Source: Talinum fruticosum (lineage: Eukaryota > Streptophyta > Magnoliopsida > Caryophyllales > Talinaceae). Taken from it: 64,000 bases of DNA. The translations under genes were made by a program, and so were the position numbers. Position 1 is the first letter of the stretch; every line of letters begins with the position of its first letter. This document shows, one piece after another, positions 12,427-24,594 of the stretch. Where the stretch lies: contig JAITYX010000007.1 in the NCBI GenBank assembly GCA_021018815.1, forward strand, positions 4,093,001 to 4,157,000, given 5' to 3'. Under the pieces are notes generated by a model. That model worked only from the letters and a program-made list of their open reading frames with translations. It was not told the DNA's origin and searched no databases.

Positions 12427-15400
12427 ATATATATATAAATTTTATACACGCATATAATTCAAGCATAATTGAATCCTGATCTTCCTTTTTAAAAACCAAT
12501 TATTATATTCTAACATTAAACTAAGCTAGCTCAAAAATGCGCCATATTTAGCACTGCTACCTCTATTTTTTAAATATGATTTTACTAATAAGAACGATGG
12601 TTAAGAAGATTTAAGATTTTTTTGTTAAGAATCTTATCCATGTATATCTATTTTAAAGATAGATTTTACAGTTAAATATGGTTTTGTGGAGGAAAAAATA
12701 TAAGGATTTTATAACAAACATTTCATTTAATTTATTTTTGTGCGTGCGCTTATATTTCTTATACAATAAGGCATCACCTGTTATAAACAACTGATGAGAT
12801 CATTTTATTTTATTTTTTGGATTGATGACGACCCCTCCTCAACCGGGCGTACTATAAACAACTGACTAGATAGATAGAGGTTATTATTGTCTGTTAGAAG
12901 AAGGGGAACCCAACGTAACCACTAACCAATCGCAATATTTCTAATTATAAATTCATCAGCATAAAACTTGTAGATTTGGTGATCTCATCTGATCCATCAA
13001 TGTGAGTTAGACCTAGTAATAGCAGCGGATGGATATAATATGAGTCCATTTTATTTCAAATTCCAACTTAGAAGTGCTAAACACGAATTTTAAAGTCTTG
13101 AGTTTAGGTCAATTTAATGGGTTAGAAGTTTAAATTATTTTTTTCTGCCAACAAATATTTCAAGCACTGGATAATAAAATAAGAAAGAATTTGGTCTATA
13201 AAGTTTAAATTATACTATTTAAACTCTTTATAATAGACAATACACAAAAAATAAAATTCGTTAATCTTTTATATCATATTTCCTCAACAAAATGTAAAGA
13301 AAAACGAAAAGAAAATTATGTAAATATTTACTATTTGTTAAAGGCATGAAATTTCTAGCAAAAATACTTAATGGGGACTTGAGAAGGAGAGTAGATAATT
13401 GTGATCAGCTTCACTCTTTCAAAAGTTAAGTTTGATGGTTTTCTCGTGCTCTTTAAAAACACAAATAAACTTGATAAGTAGAAGTTTTATGTAAAAACGT
13501 TTTTTAAAAATTATCGTAACCTAAACATACAACTCTAATTCTAACTGATTTGATGGCAACGGGTATTATGGTTTCAAAAATCTTCTCTAGGATCTAATTT
13601 AGGAGGTAAACCTTTGGCAAATGTGATGTGAATCCGGCTAACACTACCTTGTTAGCTAAACTAGAGTTGGCTTAGTTAAGAACCCAATTATGGGTAGCTA
13701 GTCAATGAGAATGGCACTTGGTTGATTTCTTAATCAGAGTGATGAAGACTAATTTACAGCCAATCAAGAATATAATTATAATTATGCCCCATGAGGAAAC
13801 ACATGGAATATATTATAATAAATTAAGAAGGTATGGGAATCTAATTTTCTCTTAAAAGTAGGATGCAAGATAAAGATATGCTTTTGAGTTAAGAAATTTG
13901 CAGAAAGTGGGGTGTCCCTTTTAATGAGAAAAAAGCACTTAACTTTCTCACACTTTTGTACCACCTTTTTTGTTATTGCATTATACTATACTGTAAAATT
14001 TAAAATATACATATGATATTTTCTCATCTTTTTGCTTTTGCACTCCCTTGCCTTTTCTGATTCTTGGTTCAGGTATAATAACAATAATGCAAATGGGAAA
14101 CAAAAGGCTTGGCTTTTTTCCCCCATGCATTATTGAATCATAGACCCCCTACATAAGGTATTTTTCTTCTGTTCATACATATTTATTTGATTCTGAATTT
14201 GAGGCTCAGACACATGGAGGGCATATTTCACAGAATTTCTGCCCAAAAAAGTTGGTTGCCTTTTGTAATCAGTCCTGCAGATTATGGCACTAATTGGTAA
14301 CATACATTCTTTTTCTTCTTGCTTTCATTATTATCCATCTAGCTGAGAAACAATACTAATTAACACCAGGGGCTTAATCTTAATTAGGGGCTCGGGTGTG
14401 TTGTATGTTTCCAAAGGGTACTATAACTTTATGCGCTACAACAGCAAGCGGTTGCATTTGTAATTATATTGTAATCTTACCTTTGTAATTTTATCTCTAT
14501 TAAAAACGATATTCTCTCCGTCAGAAAAAAAAAAAAAACGATATTCTCAAAGGGTGTTATCTATTTTTTTATTGTACTTTATCTATTTATTTTTTTACAA
14601 ATTCTTATATGAAACCGTCCCATATAAAAGTAAAATACGGGTAACTTTTTGAAAGTTGTAATATGACTGACTAAGCATTTATACTTGAGTGACTTTTTAA
14701 TTCAGGGATGACTAATAGTTTATCAAGCACTACTTTTACCCTCTATGTATTTATTTTTATTAATATTTTTCCTATATATTTTTATGAAATACTGTACTAT
14801 TCTGGACAAATGAAATGTTGATCTTTAACTTAATTTTTTTAAAGGGAAAAAATTGATCTTAAATTAGATTTACCTTTTTGTTACTTAACTGACAATAAAG
14901 TCTTTCAGAATTGTGCAAAGAAGTAATACCGTATTCTTGATTTTTTTAAAAAAAAATTAATACCATATTACGAGACTATTGACTACGACGTAATTAAGTT
15001 TAAGGAATTGCTGTTGTTGTTAAAGAATGATTTGAGTGTACGAATACAGTATTTATGAAATTTAATTTCTGCCTCTTGAAATTTGAATCGAAGAGGCCAA
15101 GAATGGACCTTAATTATAGCAACCACAACTACAATAACAAATGTTTATCGGTCGGGTAAGAATTAGCTGCCACCAATTAAGTCTTGTACCTTTGACCAAA
15201 TGCATGTATATGTGAATAGTAGATTGTCTAAAATTCAAATAGAAATTATTACAAAAATAACCTACTTATCCAACCATCATATATGAAAGCAATAGCTTTA
15301 TTTGATTCGATTATTCATTCTTTTCTTCTTTGATAAATTATACGTCTTTCACTTAGCCTGCCTTTTTTTTAAAAAATAAATTTATAAGCAACTTTCAAGG

Positions 15401-16345
15401 AACAAAACACAAATATTGATATTTGTATAACTTTTAAAAGCGCGTCCATAGGAATCCAACCAATTTAAGAATACAACAATCAAGAAATAGTCATAATAAT
15501 ATCAAATATGAAATATAACTAGTGGAAAAGAGGCATCTAATGGATCATCTTAACCTTTTTTTTAACAAAAAAACCTCAAAAGTTCAGTAATTTATTACCA
15601 CTTACAAATAAGCCGCAAGTGACAAAGTATTGTAATTCTTAGAAAAGCATCAACATCGTCCAACAAACAATAACAATACCTAATGTCGGTATGAGAAGAT
15701 TTAAATATTTATACTTTATTCTTATAAATAAAGAGATCAATTTTTAAAAAATCTATAAAAAAAAAAAGGGCAAACGTTAGAAGACAATAGCATTATACAA
15801 GTATCACTGAATTTCCCCTATAGGAGCTAGGACAAAAATCACAACTGTATGAGACGTGTAACCTTCTAGTGTTTACTTTTAACTGATTTAAGTGTATTTG
15901 ATTTGATATCAAAAATAGGATAATGCTATTTTAATTTGAATAGCAAATTGCTTTTGTTGATTAGTATTGCTCTTGTATATAGTTTCAAAACAAATTGATT
16001 ATACAAGTCGAACAGTATAGCCCCATGTAAGATTGATCTAACCTTAACCAAAGTCAAACACTGGATGACCATACCATATCAATGATCACTACATCCTAAT
16101 TGGAAGAAAGTCGTGGACTAATGAATTAGACGTAACCTATATCCTAAAAATATCATTATTCGGATAAGTACAAAAGGTATGATATAACACCTTATCCCTA
16201 AAATAGTGAAATCATAGAGAAATTCATTCTATTACATCTTAGATTAATATGGATGGATTCGACAACATCCCTTCTCTAACCCCATATATCGATTAGAGAT
16301 TTTTCGCACAACATTATTGTTGATCGAGAGACCATATTTCCAAAA
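12427..16345. other. AT-rich intergenic DNA without recognisable genes
   Basis: No element ends could be paired and no ORF resembles a known protein, except for the tiny poly-A insertion at 14517-14538 listed separately. Confidence 0.6.
14517..14538 (+). mobile_element. Extremely 5'-truncated retro-insertion with target duplication
   Basis: Eight bases (TCCGTCAG) followed by 14 A residues are flanked by the direct repeat ACGATATTCTC (14506-14516 and 14538-14548; up to 15 bp if shared A residues are counted). A short body, poly-A and perfect direct repeat are the signature of target-primed reverse transcription by a LINE. TCCGTCA before the poly-A is also common at plant LINE 3' ends. Confidence 0.6.
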
Positions 16346-17040
16346 TTGTTGTACTTCTGTGGAGCATTTGGAAGTCTTGTAATGACATTGTTTTTCACAA
16401 CGATATACCCAAACTCATGGGTGCACTTATACGGGCAAAATGTAATTGGGCAAAGTAGCAACAACGTACCTATTTTTCACAACATATTCTCATCCTCATC
16501 ATCCCACTCGATTTCCATATCCAAGCCCACTTATTTAGTAAGGTGGATTTGTCCCCTAGGAAGCTTCATCAAAATTAATTTCAACGGTACATTTTCTTCA
16601 TCGGGAGCAGATGAGCAGGTTATGTTTTACGCGATTGGAAAAGAAGTCTCATTCAAGCAGGTACTAAATTCATGTATAAGCACCTATACTTGTAGCTAAA
16701 GATATGATTATACAAGATGGTGTTAAAGTAACACTAGAGGCAAGCTTCACACACATAGAAGTAGAGGGTGATAGTAAGTTAGTTATTCAGGCAAGTGTAG
16801 GGTGTCATTCACACCCCGTGGAGGATCTAGTCGTTGGTTCACGGTATACGAATTATGCTATCTCTATTCTCATATAATTTAGTTCATCATGTTTTCATAG
16901 AGGGTAATATGGCATTTGATTGTATTGTCAAGTTAAGATGTATTATGAGGTCTACAGTTACATTTACATGCTGTCCTTCGCAAGAGTTTTCATGTACACT
17001 TACCGATGACAATATAGGTATAACCCTTGAGAGAAAGAGT
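16346..17040 (+). pseudogene. LINE-type RNase H-like domain remnant (RVT_3)
   Basis: The domain would form the C-terminal RNase H of a plant L1-like element, cutting the RNA strand of the RNA/DNA hybrid. Across frames one reads WSIWKSCNDIVFHNDIPKL (16354 on), the usual linker after the zinc-binding domain; then a GSFIKINFNGTF motif (16560 on) matching KINFDG with the first catalytic Asp changed to Asn; then HIEVEGDSKLVIQ (16756 on), which keeps a catalytic Asp; and HHVFIEGNMAFD (16876 on), matching the H-REAN-AD motif. Frameshifts and stops break it. No reverse transcriptase or poly-A tail is attached. Confidence 0.75.
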
Positions 17041-17232
17041 ACCTAATATTCTTTGTACTTATCTTTTCAAAAAGCAAAATTCTATCCAATCTTAGATTGA
17101 TTTATAAGATCCTGTTTCCTCCAACTCAAACTTCATTACAAGACGCAAATTATATGGTAGTCCTACACGCAAGCAAATAGGTATTGAATTTCTACATGTT
17201 GACGTTAGACAAATCAATGTGCAGCTAGACTT

Positions 17233-17760
17233 GGCAAAACCGACCGAACCGAACGGGTCAACCCGAACGACCCGAAACCCAAACCGAACCGATATCCAAA
17301 ATAATTGAACCGATTTTGACCCGAAAATCAAAATGAACCGACCCGAACCGAACCGACCCGACCCAAAATCTAATGAACCCGATTCCGACCTGAACCGAAA
17401 TGACCCGAACCGAAACCCAACCGAACCCAAAATGACCCGAACCGAATCAAACTTGAATCGATTTAACCCGAATAAAAGTGACCCAACCCACTTTTTTTTT
17501 GGGTCTCTCAAGATGGACTTTTGTGCCTATAGTGGTACAATTTTGAATCGATTTTGACCCAAAAAGTGACCCGATTACGACTCGAAGTTGACCCGATCCG
17601 AAATTAACCCGAGTTGAACCCGAACGAGATTGACCCGAAGTTGACCCGAACCGAAGTTGACCCGAACCCGAAACCGAACCGGACCCGAACAATATCGACC
17701 CGAAATTAACCCGAACCAAACTAACTCGAACCGAACCCGAACCGAATGACCCGATTTCCG
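17233..17760. repeat. Degenerate CCGAAC/GACCCGAA short-unit array
   Basis: Over 500 bp are built from 6-10-bp variants of GACCCGAA and CCGAAC, with no strict period. A ~70-bp non-repetitive island interrupts it near 17490-17560. All ORFs over it (for example the Gly/Ser/Arg/Phe-rich minus-strand frames) are products of the repeat. Confidence 0.85.
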
Positions 17761-17997
17761 TGTATATGTGCAGCGTACACCAAGTATACAATTGAAGCAC
17801 GTTAAATATGACATTGATACATACCATATATTTTGTGTATACGTTATCGTATATTTCGGGTATTTGGTTAATTTCTCTACCCTCGTTTTTATTGTTGCTA
17901 TTGTTTATAATATTACTTATAATATTATCAATAAATATAGAGAAAAAGTTGCCATATGTATTACAAGTTATTATTTTTGTGGATTTTAACCAAGAAA

Positions 17998-19494
17998 TAT
18001 TACTACAGGAACCGCTTTTAATTACATTGAAAATGACCTTTAACTACGCTTATCCGGCATCGTCTATGTAACCGTTGTTGTATATGACATTTTTTACCAC
18101 GATTCAAAACCATAGTAAAAGACATAGCCGTTGTTGTCTATGTAGCCGTTGTTGTATATGACATTTTTTACCACGATTTTAATCTATGATGACGGTTCGG
18201 ATGAAGAACTGCCGTCATAAATCTACCCATAATGACAATTCTTTATTTGAGCCGTCATCATAGTTATAATTATAAAAAGACAGAGCTCCTTCAGATATGA
18301 AATTTTCAGATCTAAAAGAGCTCTGGAATTTTGAGATCTAAAACCGAAAATTATAAAAGAGCGCGAAGAAAGACGAACGAAGAAAGGCAAGTCAACTCTA
18401 AAGGAGGGAAGAAATACCAAACAAAGAAACATCCATAATACGGATCTAAAAACGAAATTCAAACCAATTGTTTCCTCCTCTTCTTTCCATAATATAGAAA
18501 TACGGATCTAGAAACATCCATAATCCATAATACGTAAACATCCTCCTCTTCTTTCTTCTTCTTCATCCTTTTGTCAAACCAAGGAAACAATATTCAATTT
18601 AATTGGTACACCATTTTCGTGCAAGTCTTTGAAAAACTCACGTAAGAAGGAAATCAAATAATTATCTTTACCTTGTCCGGGATTTTGACTCCAATTCAAC
18701 CGTCCGGAACCATTGCTCCAATTATTTCTCTCTCTCCTCAATTCGCTTCTCTTGCTCCTCTAGCGCTTTAACAATCTTTAAATTGTGATTCGGGAATTGC
18801 AAAATCGTGTTGAAAATGGAGAAATTAAATGAAATTGTAACCAAATGGAGATCGTCAACCGAAAGAGTAGCGATTCACCTTTAAATTGCCGATGATTGAA
18901 CTCATAGTTTCCTTTCCAAAAGCGGAACCCATAAACCCTAGCCTTCGCTAGGACAAATCTGAGAAAAATTGCAGAGAAAGAGAGGTAGAAAGGAGAGAGA
19001 CGAAGAGAGTTAGAGAGACGGAAGAGAGGGAGAAAAGCGTATCGGCCGGCGAGGCTCCAGCGATCCGGAGGGGCGGCAACAGGGGAGAGAGCGGAAAGGC
19101 GATGAAGGCGAAGCAAGGACGGAGGAGAGAGAGGAGAGAGGGAGCAGAAGTAGGGGAGGTTCCTTTAAGGAGAGAGAATGAAAACAACAGAAGAAGATGG
19201 GCCTTTGGAGGAGAGAGTCGACGGGGTTAATTTTTTTACTACGATTCTTTCATTGAACCGTAGACTTTTAACTATGATTCAATGAAAGGTTGTAGTAATA
19301 GGTATTACTTTGACTATGGTTCTTTCAATGAAACTTAGTAATATGTTCACAGACCTAACATATGATGATGGTTCATTGAAACAACGTCGTCATAGTTGGT
19401 AAACAACGCCATTTATTTACAAAAATGCCATCGGTACATTTTTCATGACAGCTTGTCCTTTTAACCGTCGTTAAAAGTGGTTTCGATAGTAGTG
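17998..19494. mobile_element. Non-autonomous CACTA (En/Spm) element, CACTA1
   Basis: The right end read on the minus strand is CACTACTATCGAAACCACTT. The left end TATTACTACAGGAACCGCTT aligns with it without gaps. AAA flanks both sides (3-bp target duplication, though of low complexity). Subterminal repeats such as ACTACGATTCTTTCATTGAA and ACCGTAGAC occur in both orientations (18110-18250, 19230-19390). About 1.5 kb, with no transposase. On the minus strand the right interior (19190 to 18900) is a pyrimidine-rich leader ending in a TAGGGTTT-containing segment, like the leader of CACTA2. Confidence 0.75.
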
Positions 19495-19499
19495 AAAAA

Positions 19500-20560
19500 T
19501 AAGGCGTTGGATTTTAAAGAGGTTGATTTTGAGAAATCATTTTTATTTTCAAAAGCAATTTTAGAATTTCTCGTGTTAGCTTAAATAGAAACAAAAACAA
19601 TCTTGGACAGAGCCGCTGCAAAGCTCATTGGGTCAAGTAGTCATGGTCGCTTAGGCTAGGAGCGAGGCCCATTTAGGGTTAGAGCGCCTGTTCCGGCGGC
19701 TTGGACCACCTATCTTGTTCATGTCATTCGGCCTTGACTCGCCAAGACAATCAATGTCAGATGGCTTGGATTACAGGTCTACTTCCCAATGCATTTCTAG
19801 TTTCTTAAAAAATCGTGATGGAGTTTAAGAATTAAAAAGATAAAAAAAAAAGGGGGATGTTTTGACATAAAAACTAACAAGATAAACTATCGAAAGGGAC
19901 AAAAAAATTCAAAAATGAAAAAGGTTTTAGAAAATAATTCCATTGGTCAAAACCAATAATCTGGTATTAAGGGGTTGAAGGTATAAAATAAGGAGGGGGC
20001 TTTTCATCTCGTCCTTCTCAAAGAGGTTTAAGAAAATGTGAGTGTTTGTGGAGAGAGCAGAAAGGAGAGAATCTCAACGGAATGGGTGTGAAACTAAGCT
20101 AAAATTGGTGTGTTGAATAGGGAGACCCCTCTCTATATAAGGCGTTTAGGGTTTGGAAAGATCTAAACCTAGTCGCCAAACCCGCCGGCCGAACGGATAA
20201 GCTGACCAAGATTTTCGAAAATGGATAGAGAAAAACTCGGGCAATCGAACCAGTCAAAATGACGGCATTTATAATATAATATAGCCCGAATCCCGACGGA
20301 AATGACCGTTTTTTGTGCTATGAGAAGCCATACTTGGCTCGAGCATTGGAAATTATCAAAACGCTCACGTTTTTCTTGTTCGAAGATGGACTCCATTTTC
20401 AATACTAGGTCTGCGGAGACCAAACCTAGTTTGAACTGGTTGGAGAGTGAGAAAGCAGGTTGGATCCGATTAGGAACGAGCACTTTGGGATGTTTTTGCT
20501 ACTCGGTTTATTTTTGTGAGCTAATTTAGGATTTATCACCCTATCTTAGTCCAATCTCGA
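19500..20560. repeat. Probable degraded LTR-retrotransposon fragment
   Basis: A GC-richer block with TCGTGATGGAGTTTAAGAAT (19812), reminiscent of plant Tat/Ogre-type Gypsy LTR sequence, a TATA-like GGTATAAAATAAGG (19980) and a purine-rich segment after it. The minus-strand ORF at 20169-20483 does not resemble a known protein. LTR boundaries and a second LTR could not be found, so the family assignment is weak. Confidence 0.35.
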
Positions 20561-21774
20561 TCCGAACATACAAATGAGGTTAGTTCTTCATTACTAGGAT
20601 AACAAAAATAAATTAAATAAAATAAGGAAGATATTTTTTAGGTGTCTATAATAATATCCAAAATAATATATGTGTAATACAATGCTCAACAATTGTGATA
20701 TTAAGGTTCACCAAACATAGTATCAATGTTCGCTAAATGTAATACTAATTCTCATTAAAATATAATTTCATTTTCTCAATCATATATGATAATAATACTC
20801 ACCAAATATAATATTAACTCTCACAAAACATAATGCTGATGCCCACTAAATATAATTCACTTGCTGACTACATATGATGCTAATAATTACTAGGGCATGT
20901 TAGAAGTTACATAAAAACGAAAAGAAAAGAACATAAACAAACATAAACAATTAACAGAAAAGAGTAGAAAAGAGTAGAAACAAACATAAATGAATAAAAA
21001 ACATGAATAGATGATGAATTTTATGTAACTTTGAACAGACCCTAAATATAATATGAATGTTCCCTAATAGACAGAATAAAAATGTAAAAACGTAAGTAAA
21101 TTATAATTTAATCCAAAAAATAAGTAAATTATAATTTCATTCATACTCTTCTTTCACAAGAATAAGAAAATATTTCGCAAATATCATATGACTAATTACC
21201 AAATATATAACAAATGCACACTAAATATGATTTTTGTACACACCAAACATAAGTATGTAGTGTATAAGCAAAATATGTTTTGTTCGTGGATGTTATGTTT
21301 GGTATGCATCAATATCATGTTCCATGTGTGTATCAGTCTTATGTTTGATGTGCATCCAATATCATATTTAGTTGTGCATCAATTATATATTTAATTATTT
21401 TCTTTTCTTATAAATGAATGGGCAGAAGATAAGAGTGAGCTTATAATTTACTTCGATTTTTTAATATATTCTATTCAATTGAATTTGATTCATAATAAAT
21501 AGCCAGGACAATCTGGTGAGCATTCACATTATATTTAATAAGGATTAGTATCATATATGACTGAGTAATCAAATTATATTTAGCGAGTATATTAGTATAT
21601 TGTGTTTTGTAACATTCGTTATATATTTAGTGCGTATTAGCATCTTCTACGGTGAAAAATTAAATTTGTTTTTGATGAGCATCCACATTATATTTAGTGA
21701 ATATTAATATTAGATTTTGTGAAGATTTATGGTGTGAAATAGTATATCATTCATCATTTTCGATATCAATTATA

Positions 21775-22155
21775 CTCCCTCCGTTTCACAATATATGTCA
21801 CTTTAACTAACTTTTCTCGTTTTATAATACTTGTTACTTTACACTAATAATAGTATATTAATTACTAATTTTTTAATTTTACCCTTCTTAATTATTTTTT
21901 ATTTTTAAAACGTTATTGTTTTCAGTATATAATATCCTAATATATATTTTTTAATTATTTTAATAAGATAGGGAGAGAGAGAGGATATAGTAATAAGATA
22001 GAGAAAATTAGGGAGGAGAGAGAAAAAAAGAGTTGTAATTTTTATGGAAATAAGAAGGGTATATTGAATATTTTATTATGTAACTAACTTCCTTTTTTAT
22101 ACATCTTAATTTCTCATTATCCTCTTAAAATGACAATATTTTGAAACGGAGGGAG
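21775..22155. mobile_element. Stowaway-like MITE
   Basis: The ends are CTCCCTCCGTTTCACAATAT and, from the right on the minus strand, CTCCCTCCGTTTCAAAATAT. These are textbook Stowaway (Tc1/mariner) termini, flanked by TA on both sides (21773-21774 and 22156-22157). It is 381 bp and non-coding, with a GAGAGA-rich centre near 21970-22030. It splits the right arm of the opposed motif region. Confidence 0.9.
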
Positions 22156-22236
22156 TAATAGAATAGTACTAAAAATAATAGACAAACTAAAATGTATAAA
22201 AATAATAATTTTCAATACATATGGTGACTTTTACTC

Positions 22237-22240
<4 letters not shown>

Positions 22241-22290
<50 letters not shown>
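22241..22290. repeat. (AAT)n microsatellite
   Basis: An uninterrupted TAA/AAT array of about 50 bp. Confidence 0.95.
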
Positions 22291-22632
22291 TAAAAACCAA
22301 TCAAACACCCAATAAGCAAATTACAAGGCGTACATCATTAATATATTTGATGCGTATAAGTATTATATTCGATATGCATCAGTCATGTATTTAACGTGCA
22401 CACATAATTACGTCAATATGAGCTCAGTACACACATTTTTGGGCTTACTGGGTTTGAGATTGAGGTATATCTCTACTTCATTAGTATAAGAACTGATTAC
22501 AAGATGGATACATAAGATTTATAAGCCTTGTTCTCCTAAAAAGATTTTTTTTTTAACAATGTCTTAAAAAGATTAATAATTAATTAAAGAATGAAATTAC
22601 ATATGCCCTCATAGTTTTAGTGACAATACATT

Positions 22633-22657
22633 TTCTTTTTTTTTTTTTTGATGCATT
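22633..22657 (-). mobile_element. Second extremely truncated retro-insertion
   Basis: On the minus strand an 8-base body (AATGCATC) is followed by a long A run ending GAA. It is flanked by the perfect 13-bp direct repeat GTGACAATACATT (22620-22632 and 22658-22670). This is the same signature as at 14517: a LINE-type insertion that stopped almost immediately after the poly-A tail. Confidence 0.6.
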
Positions 22658-23048
22658 GTGACAATACATTAAATACAGAGTTATTCAAAGAATAAAAAAG
22701 AAAAAAACAATAATTGATGAAAAGGGCCCAAGCCTTGTTCTTCTAAGGAGATTATTGGGCCTCCTACTTTGCTGTTGTACAGGAAAATCCCAAGCCCACA
22801 TATTTTCAATGCTCTTTGATTTCAGCCCGCATTACTTAGATGTGGAAAAAAAAAGGAGTTGCATCTCGAATAAAAAAAGTTCTAAAATAATGTCCAATTT
22901 TGACATATTGTACGGGTGAGATTAATCAACTCATCACAAGTAATCTAACGCTAAAGCAAACGCTATTAACCTGTCAACATCAGCTGTGATATGTAAACAT
23001 GACATCAAATCAAAGTAAATCTAAGGAAAAGGTGAAAAATATATTTGT

Positions 23049-23052
<4 letters not shown>

Positions 23053-23120
<68 letters not shown>
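23053..23120. repeat. Long (TA)n microsatellite
   Basis: More than 30 TA units; left border of the element at 23121-24576. Confidence 0.95.
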
Positions 23121-23124
<4 letters not shown>

Positions 23125-24247
23125 CGTACTATACTGCAATTATTTTTCTACCAATGGCCTATTGAAAATTATTTTCAACTCCCCGACCTTACTCACATAT
23201 TATAATTGTAGGTAAAACTTGGGATTTTGAGTTGACTTGAGACGTTAGCTGACGAAAATACCCTCTTCCCCTAATTCATATATTTATTGAATCTTTTTTC
23301 ATTGCCTTCATTAGACTATGAGTGATTCCCTCTTCCCCCTTCCCCTAGAACCCTTCTTACATAGGAGCCCTAAAAGTGCAATGACCATTGGTGTTTGATT
23401 AGCCATTAAAAGGACAAAACCAACTCAAAAAATCAAAACAAACATCATGAGAATTCAACATTAACTTGATACAAAGTTAATGTCCATAGAAGATAACTCA
23501 CATTATTTCATAATTAATCCAATCTGGCATATTGGTTAGCCCCCAAAATTACAAAGAAAAGCGTAACATAGTGTTCCGCATTCAATTCCGTAACCCCAAA
23601 TCCCCTCACAATAATCAATCAATTCACTTAAACCCAACAACTCAAATCCTAAAATTCAAAATACCCATAATCTAACTACACAAGATAACTCTAGTAAGTT
23701 GTAACCACCAAAACAAGGCAGGAGAAAGAGAAGAAGAACAAAGAAACAAAATCCCTAACGGACCATTTCCTCACCGCCTTGCTCTCAATCCTCATACTCT
23801 TCGCCCATCGAAGCTTATCCACCTCCTTCAACAAATCAAATTCGACCCCCTTCTTCTTCGGTTCATCGACGCACTTCCCAAGAAGCTTGTCGTCTTCTTT
23901 CTATCTCTCCAGGAGCTTCTCAAGGTGGGTCTCGACGTTGGTCTTGTACTCGAATTGCCCGGATGATGGAGACCAAGAAGACGAAGGAGCAGATCGAGGG
24001 GATCCATGATTTTCGGCAGTGGGGAAGAGAGACAGAAGAGGAGGAGGAGAAAGAGAGAGTGGAAGAGGAAGAACAAAGTGTATAGGTTTGTGAGCTCTTT
24101 ACGAACTCCATCAATTTGGTTCTCTTTCAGGGAAATTCGATTGTGAATCGAGTCTTCTTCTTTGAGCCATTTCTTGAGGAGGAGCTTATGCGTTGGGAAT
24201 TCAGCGATTTGATTGAAGATAGCATTAGCCCGATGAAGTAGAAAGAG

Positions 24248-24308
<61 letters not shown>

Positions 24309-24576
24309 GATAGAAGAGAGACTCGGATATGGTGGTCAAATTTGTTTGTGAGAGTAATGAAGAAAGAGATAAAATTAGTTTAGGGTTAAATAAATAAATA
24401 AAATATGAGTGTAGTGGGGTTCGGCTTTGTAAGGGCATTTTTGTCTTTTAACATCTCCTGGTCAACTTAAAATCCCAAATTTACCTACAATTCTAATATG
24501 TCGAGTAAGGTCAAAGGGGGTTGAAAATAATTTTCAATAGGATATGGATAGAAAAATTTACCTACAACTTAAAATC
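23121..24576. mobile_element. Long-TIR non-autonomous DNA element between TA microsatellites
   Basis: The first and last ~110 bp are inverted repeats. Blocks CCTATTGAAAATTATTTTCA, GACCTTACTC, AATTGTAGGTAAA, TTGGGATTTT and AGTTGAC occur in that order at 23158-23240 and, on the minus strand, from 24541 down to 24460. A TA microsatellite borders each side. The interior holds a GC-richer, gene-like segment (23700-24240) whose ORFs I do not recognise, and a (GA)n run at 24250-24304. Long TIRs suggest a Mutator-like derivative, perhaps with captured host sequence; no 9-bp target duplication is visible in the TA flanks. Confidence 0.55.
24250..24304. repeat. (GA)n microsatellite
   Basis: A GA run of about 27 units. 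The Ser-Leu repeat ORF on the minus strand comes from it. Confidence 0.95.
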
Positions 24577-24594
24577 ATATATATATATATATAA

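Larger units (their letters stand above)
20640..22420. repeat. Opposed arrays of a CACTAAATATAAT-like motif
   Basis: From ~20700 to 21260 variants of CACTAAATATAAT recur on the plus strand (for example CACCAAATATAATATTAA, CACTAAATATAATTCAC, CACCAAACATAAG). From ~21290 to 21700, and again at ~22340-22400, the reverse complement recurs (ATTATATTTAGTGAAT, TATGTTTGATGTGCATC). A Stowaway MITE sits in the right arm. The layout resembles the inverted subterminal repeats of a large DNA transposon, but no termini were located. Confidence 0.5.

Noticed and set aside
17092..17827. Overlapping Gly/Ser/Arg/Phe-rich ORFs, including the 139- and 126-codon minus-strand frames
   Set aside because: They follow the CCGAAC-type repeat in several frames and have no domain-like structure.
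24127..24438. Ser-Leu repeat ORF on the minus strand
   Set aside because: Product of the (GA)n microsatellite.
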